A stretch of DNA of 64,000 nt from Caprella mutica (lineage: Eukaryota > Arthropoda > Malacostraca > Amphipoda > Caprellidae): contig CANNZV010001141.1 in NCBI GenBank assembly GCA_947561585.1, positions 62,001 to 126,000 on the forward strand, given 5' to 3'. Every line of letters begins with the position of its first letter. Within the stretch, counting starts at the first letter, position 1. The position numbers and the translations under genes are program-made. Shown here piece after piece: positions 59,516 through 64,000 of the stretch. The notes beneath the pieces were generated by a model. The model was not told where the DNA came from. It did no database searches and saw only the letters and a list, made by a program, of their open reading frames with translations.

Positions 59516-60812
59516 CAGGGTGGGGCGTAAGTTTGGAAGCAAATGAAAGTGCATATTATAATACAACGAAAAATATATTTAATTATTTACAGTTATGTAT
59601 TATTACATAAGGGTTTTAAGAATTCAAAAATCATAAATTTATTCAAAATGTCCCCCCTTGTTTTTAATAACAGCCTCAAATCTCCTCCGAACTCCTCCTA
59701 CTGCGGCACGCAACTGTTCTTGTGAAATTTCCTTCCAAGATCTCTGGAGCGAACGCTTTAAATCATCCACACTGCGATGGAATTTACCACAGGCCTTTGA
59801 TTCAAGAATGGACCATACCGAAAAGTCCATAGGATTAACATCTGGGGAGCAGGGAGGCCACATTTCTTTGGACCAAAACCGTGGAAGATGGTCATGGCAC
59901 CAGTTTTGAGTGACATTTGCAGTATGTGAAGTCGCGCCGTCTTGCTGAAATGTCCATAGAGTGTCATTACCGAAGTGATCCTTAGCTGACTCCAACATTG
60001 GCGTCAAAATATTCTCAATATAACATTTAGCATTGATTTTGGCGCCTTGTTCCACAAAAATTAAAGGAGATCTCCAAGTTTCTGAAACGGCGGCCCAGAC
60101 CATTACTGAAGCAGGTTTCATGGTTCTGTGGACAGTTTTTTGGTTGTATGGGATGTATTTTGCTATTTTACCAATTATTCTGTCATTCCTCCGGTTGTGA
60201 GCCATTTCCACTGTGAAAATTCTTTCGTCAGACCAAACAATTTCACCAGCCGTGCCAGATTTCAATTTTCTCAGAAGTGCTTTGCTTCTCTCCAATCTCA
60301 TTTTCTTTACAGCTTCTGACAGAGTCTGTCTCTTTTGGAGGGTGAAAGAGGACATCTTTAGGTCTTCTTTGACAACTCTTCTCATTGTTCTGGGACTCAC
60401 ATTAGCTGTTTTGGCTAACAATCGTATTGACCTTTTCGGGTTCCTCTTGATCTTCTCTCGGGCACATTTTATCAGTTGTTTGGTGCGTTGTGAGCGTGGT
60501 CTACCACTTCTTGGACGATCAGTCAAGTCTCCTCTCTCATTAAAACGCTTCACACACTTCCAAACAGTCGATCTCGCTATTGAGAGAGTCTTTGAAATGA
60601 CGGAATCTGACTGCCCGTCACGGTGCAGAGCAATAATAGCTTCTCATTTGTCTGACATTTTTGAATTGACTAAATTTTTGTAAAAAATAACACTGCCACG
60701 TCATAATGTAGTGTGTCTACTACAGTTCAAACCCTATCACCAACTTAGGAACTTATTTTTAAGTATTATATTAATGTTTGAAAAATTGCTTCCAAACTTA
60801 CGCCCCACCCTG
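59516..60812 (-). mobile_element. Mariner/maT-type transposon, nearly complete
   Basis: The ends are CAGGGTGGGGCGTAAGTTTG and its inverse (about 28 bp of inverted repeat), with TA at 59514-59515 and 60813-60814. Total length 1297 bp, typical for the superfamily. The transposase is on the minus strand. Confidence 0.93.
59639..60658 (-). pseudogene. DD37D transposase with a stop at codon 5
   Basis: The natural start is the ATG at 60658-60656, since it precedes a normal helix-turn-helix start. Codon 5 is TGA (60646-60644), probably a C-to-T change in a CGA codon. The frame is then open to 59639; 60553 opens a 304-codon frame with a late alternative start. Numbering from 60553, a GRPR motif is at 17-20, and the catalytic aspartates are in VWSDERIF (109), QQDGATSH (205) and NPMDFSVW (243). 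The second and third are 37 residues apart, which fits the DD37D (maT) group. The protein would bind the inverted repeats and cut and paste the element. It is probably inactive unless translation restarts inside. Confidence 0.85.
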
Positions 60813-60837
60813 TATAGTGTATCTGCCTCATAATATG

Positions 60838-62505
60838 ATTTTCAGTATCTCTACAACCTCATACAATAGTATGTCAAGTGTCACTCCAGCCTCAAACAAT
60901 AGTATGTCAAGTGTCACTCCAGCCTCATACAATAATATGTCAAGTGTCACTACAGCTTCATACGATAGTTTGTCGAGAGTCACTCCAGCCTCATACAATA
61001 GTATGTCAAGGGTCACAACAGCCTCATACAATACTATGTCAAGTGTCACTCCAGCCTCTTTCAAAAGTATGTCAAGTGTCACTCCACCCTCATACAATAA
61101 TATGTCAAGTGTCATTCCAGCCTCATACAATTGTATGTCAAGTGTCACTCCAGCCTCATACAATAGTATGACAAGTGTCATTCCAGCCTCATATAATAGT
61201 ATGTCAAGTGTCAATCTAACCTCATTCAAAAGTACTTCAAGTGTCACTCCAGCCTCATACAATGTTATGTCAAGTGTCATTCCAGCCTCATACAATAGTA
61301 TGTCAAGCGTCATTCCAGCCTCATACAATAGTATATCAAGTGCCACTCCAGCCTCATATAATAGTATGTCAAGTGTCACTCCAGCCTCAAACAATAGTAT
61401 GTCAAGTGTCAATCTAACCTCATTCAATAGGATGTCAAGTGTCACTCCAGCCTAATACAATACTATGTCAAGTGTCATTCCAGCCTCATACAATAGTATG
61501 TCAAGTGCCACTCCAACCTAATACAATACTATGTCAAGTGTCACTCCAGTCTCATATAATGGTATGTCAAGTGTCACTCAAGCCTCATACAATAGTATGT
61601 CAAGTGTCACACCAGCCTCATACAATAGTATGTCAAGTGTCACTCCAGTCTCATATAATGGTATGTCAAGTGTCACTCCAGCCTCAAACAATAGTACGAC
61701 AAGTGTCACTCCAGCCTTTTATAATAGTATGTCAAGTGTCACTGCAGCCTCATACAATAGTATGTCAATTGTCACTACAGCCTCAAACAATAGTATGTCA
61801 AGTGACACCCAGCCTCATGTAATATATGTCAAATATCACTCCAGCCTCATACAATAGTATGTCAAGTGTCACTCCAGCCTTGATCAAACAATAGTATGTC
61901 AAGTGTCACTCCAGCCTCAAACAATAGTATGTCAAGTGTCACCAAGCCTCATATAATAGTATGTCAAATATCACTCCTGTCTCATATAATAGTATGTCAG
62001 TTGTCACACCAGCCTCATACAATAGTATGTCAAGTGTCACTCCAGCCTCATACAATAGTATGTCAATTGTCACTACAGCCTCAAACAATAGTATGTCAAG
62101 TGACACCCAGCCTCATGTAATATATGTCAAATATCACTCCAGCCTCATACAATAGTATGTCAAGTGTCACTCCAGCCTTGATCATACAATAGTATGTCAA
62201 GTGTCACTCCAGCCTCAAACAATAGTATGTCAAGTGTCACCAAGCCTCATATAATAGTATGTCAGTTGTCACACCAGCCTCATACAATAGTATGTCAAGT
62301 GTCACTCCAGCCTCATACAATAGTAAGTCAAGTGTCACTCCAGTCTCACGCACTAGTATGTCAAATATCACTTCCTCTTCATAAAATAATATGTTAAGAG
62401 TCACTGCCGCCTCATACAATTGTATGTCTAGTGTCACACCAGCCTCATACAATAATAGTTCAAGTATCGCTACAGCTTCAAGCAATAATATTTCAAATTT
62501 CTGAA
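60838..62505 (+). repeat. 33-bp minisatellite
   Basis: About 50 units of TCATACAATAGTATGTCAAG plus TGTCACTCCAGCC. The unit length is a multiple of three, so several frames stay open for up to 225 codons, but they have no start context or conservation. Near 61800-61880 and 62100-62180 a longer block of several units is duplicated as a whole (ACACCCAGCCTCATGTAATA). The array begins just outside the mariner element. Confidence 0.92.
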
Positions 62506-63285
62506 ATATAATTTGAAAATGATATTGAGTTCATCTAATCTTATATATGTACCTGAAAATTAGTTTTCATAATAAAAAAGGAGTAATATTAAATGAAAAA
62601 CAGAGTGAACGAATATATTATGAAAAAATATTATTTTTTATTTAAAATCTTAACTCCCTAACTAAAAATAATACACAGATTTGTAAATTTTGAATAGCGA
62701 GGACAATTCATATAAAAGCCACATCAAGAAATTTGAATAATAAAATTCTGAGCCGAGAAACGTTAACCATGTGTATTTTTTTCATCTCCGACAATTCTTC
62801 AAAGTAAAAAAACAAAGTGGTGAAGTTGATTGCAAGACTAAAAGTCGATCAATCTACTTGGCTGTTTTTAGTATCTGTTTTGTTTTGGCCTGAAAACAGC
62901 GCGAACAGGAAAAATATCTAGGGAATCTGTAACATTTTGGATCACTTCCAGCCCTATCAATATCAGGAAAATAATACCAGGAAGAAGAATGAAAGTAAAC
63001 TGTAAATCTATTGTAAGTAAATGGCTAAATCGCATAATTACATTTTTTAATAAAAACTCATAAATCAATTTCGTGTGTGTCGTATACTGATATTGACTTT
63101 ATTTCCCAAGAAAGGAAAGTATCATGCACTTCGTATATACTAAAGGACTGATGTACATTTCAAACTACATTATGAATAAAATATATGCATAGACTCAGAA
63201 TATATTATTCATCATTATTTGAGTCAGATTTATAATATATATATTATATATGCCTTAAAATGAAATAAAGATGTGCATAAGAGTA
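62506..63285. other. AT-rich DNA, nothing recognised
   Basis: No gene or transposon end is seen. Confidence 0.4.
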
Positions 63286-63289
63286 ATAT

Positions 63290-63495
63290 TGATCGTCCTA
63301 TCCTTCAAATTTATCAAAATCTCTAATATATTCTCTTCTCAAAAAAACATCGTTGTTTTCCGTTCAATTTCCGTTCTTTCATATCCCCAAATTGACATTT
63401 TTTGTTTGTTCGCATTAATGCCATTGACAGAATATTCATTCAGTCCACGCAACTTAAGATTGAGAGGAAAAATGGGCAAATATTACACCAGACGC
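63290..63495 (+). repeat. Dispersed repeat shared with 19376-19580
   Basis: Second copy of the old repeat described at 19376, same orientation. Contains AAGATTGAGAGGAAAAATGG. Short open frames here are not supported as genes. Confidence 0.65.
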
Positions 63496-64000
63496 TGTTA
63501 GTACTGGAAATGTTATATGTGTAAACAGTGTTAGAAACATTCACAGAATATTGTTATCATTGCTATTTTAATCATACGTTAATACATTCATTGATTGCCA
63601 TCCACTTATTCGAAAAGGTTCAATTAATATTCTCTAACTACATTTATCAAATAAATCTCCATTCAAAGTCTTTAAAGTCTCATCAGTGTCTATTTCCATT
63701 CATTATCATTGGAGTGATTCACTAGCGACTTAACTCCTTTCATCTCCGCTAGATGTCAGTCTGCACCTGAGACGCTCGGGAGATAGCAACGAAACATAAA
63801 CTCAGGACAGGATATCGCACACAAATCTAATGATGAGACAAAATTTCGTAGGTGTATAGTCTGGAATTAAATACTATTCTGCAAATAAACTCATATAATT
63901 ATCTGTAATAAGAATTATACTTTATCTCCTTTATATTTGTACCCTAGTCACATATGTTCCAGACCTCAAAAGTACAATTGTGTTATCAAAGAGAAAGCGA
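63496..64000. other. AT-rich DNA to the window end
   Basis: No gene is seen. A slightly GC-richer patch at 63735-63790 has no identity. Confidence 0.4.

Noticed and set aside
60778..62485. Several frames on both strands over the 33-bp array
   Set aside because: Open only because the period is a multiple of three; no conserved features or start.

Overview
The window looks like a repeat-dense, AT-rich stretch of an arthropod (most likely insect) nuclear genome. The reasons are eukaryotic retrotransposons and DNA transposons, splice-like signals, long A/T-rich intergenic DNA and very many minisatellites. I see no convincing ordinary host gene. Every coding region I can support belongs to a mobile element or to a virus-like domain gene. 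The species cannot be fixed from the sequence alone.

Layout. 2321-3236 is a foldback mariner-type element. 5666-8595 (minus strand) is a tyrosine-recombinase (Crypton-like) gene with N-terminal zinc fingers, split by one frame change. 12352-13267 carries a HUH-endonuclease domain of the CRESS-DNA-virus Rep type, followed by an in-phase repeat-and-acidic tail. 13.6-21.3 kb holds mostly old relics.

The centre, 21346-49833, is one composite structure. Two copies of the same roughly 7.5-kb transposon (ends CCCAGTTAAAATT..., 2-bp target duplications) lie one inside the other in opposite orientation. The inner copy (23696-41276) was then hit by a complete BEL/Pao LTR retrotransposon (25819-35820). 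Its 2304-codon polyprotein frame is interrupted by one TAG inside the integrase. The outer copy was hit by a full-length non-LTR retrotransposon (46335 to about 49790) with an intact 969-codon ORF and a 61-nt poly(A) tail.

Downstream are a decayed mariner element with 205-bp inverted repeats (50226-51433), a pseudogene fragment (about 51666-52020), a cluster of palindromic 12-14-bp motifs (52.5-52.8 kb), an ACTAGTTACC-type satellite with a Harbinger-like MITE inside it (54.4-56.3 kb), a DD37D mariner/maT-type element (59516-60812) and a 33-bp minisatellite (60838-62505).

The insertions can be ordered. The outer CCCAG element came first, the inner copy entered it at a TA, and the BEL and non-LTR elements entered later. 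Paralogous empty sites within the window support this order. The two most unusual items are the stand-alone Rep-domain gene and the self-nested CCCAG element family, whose transposase I could not identify.
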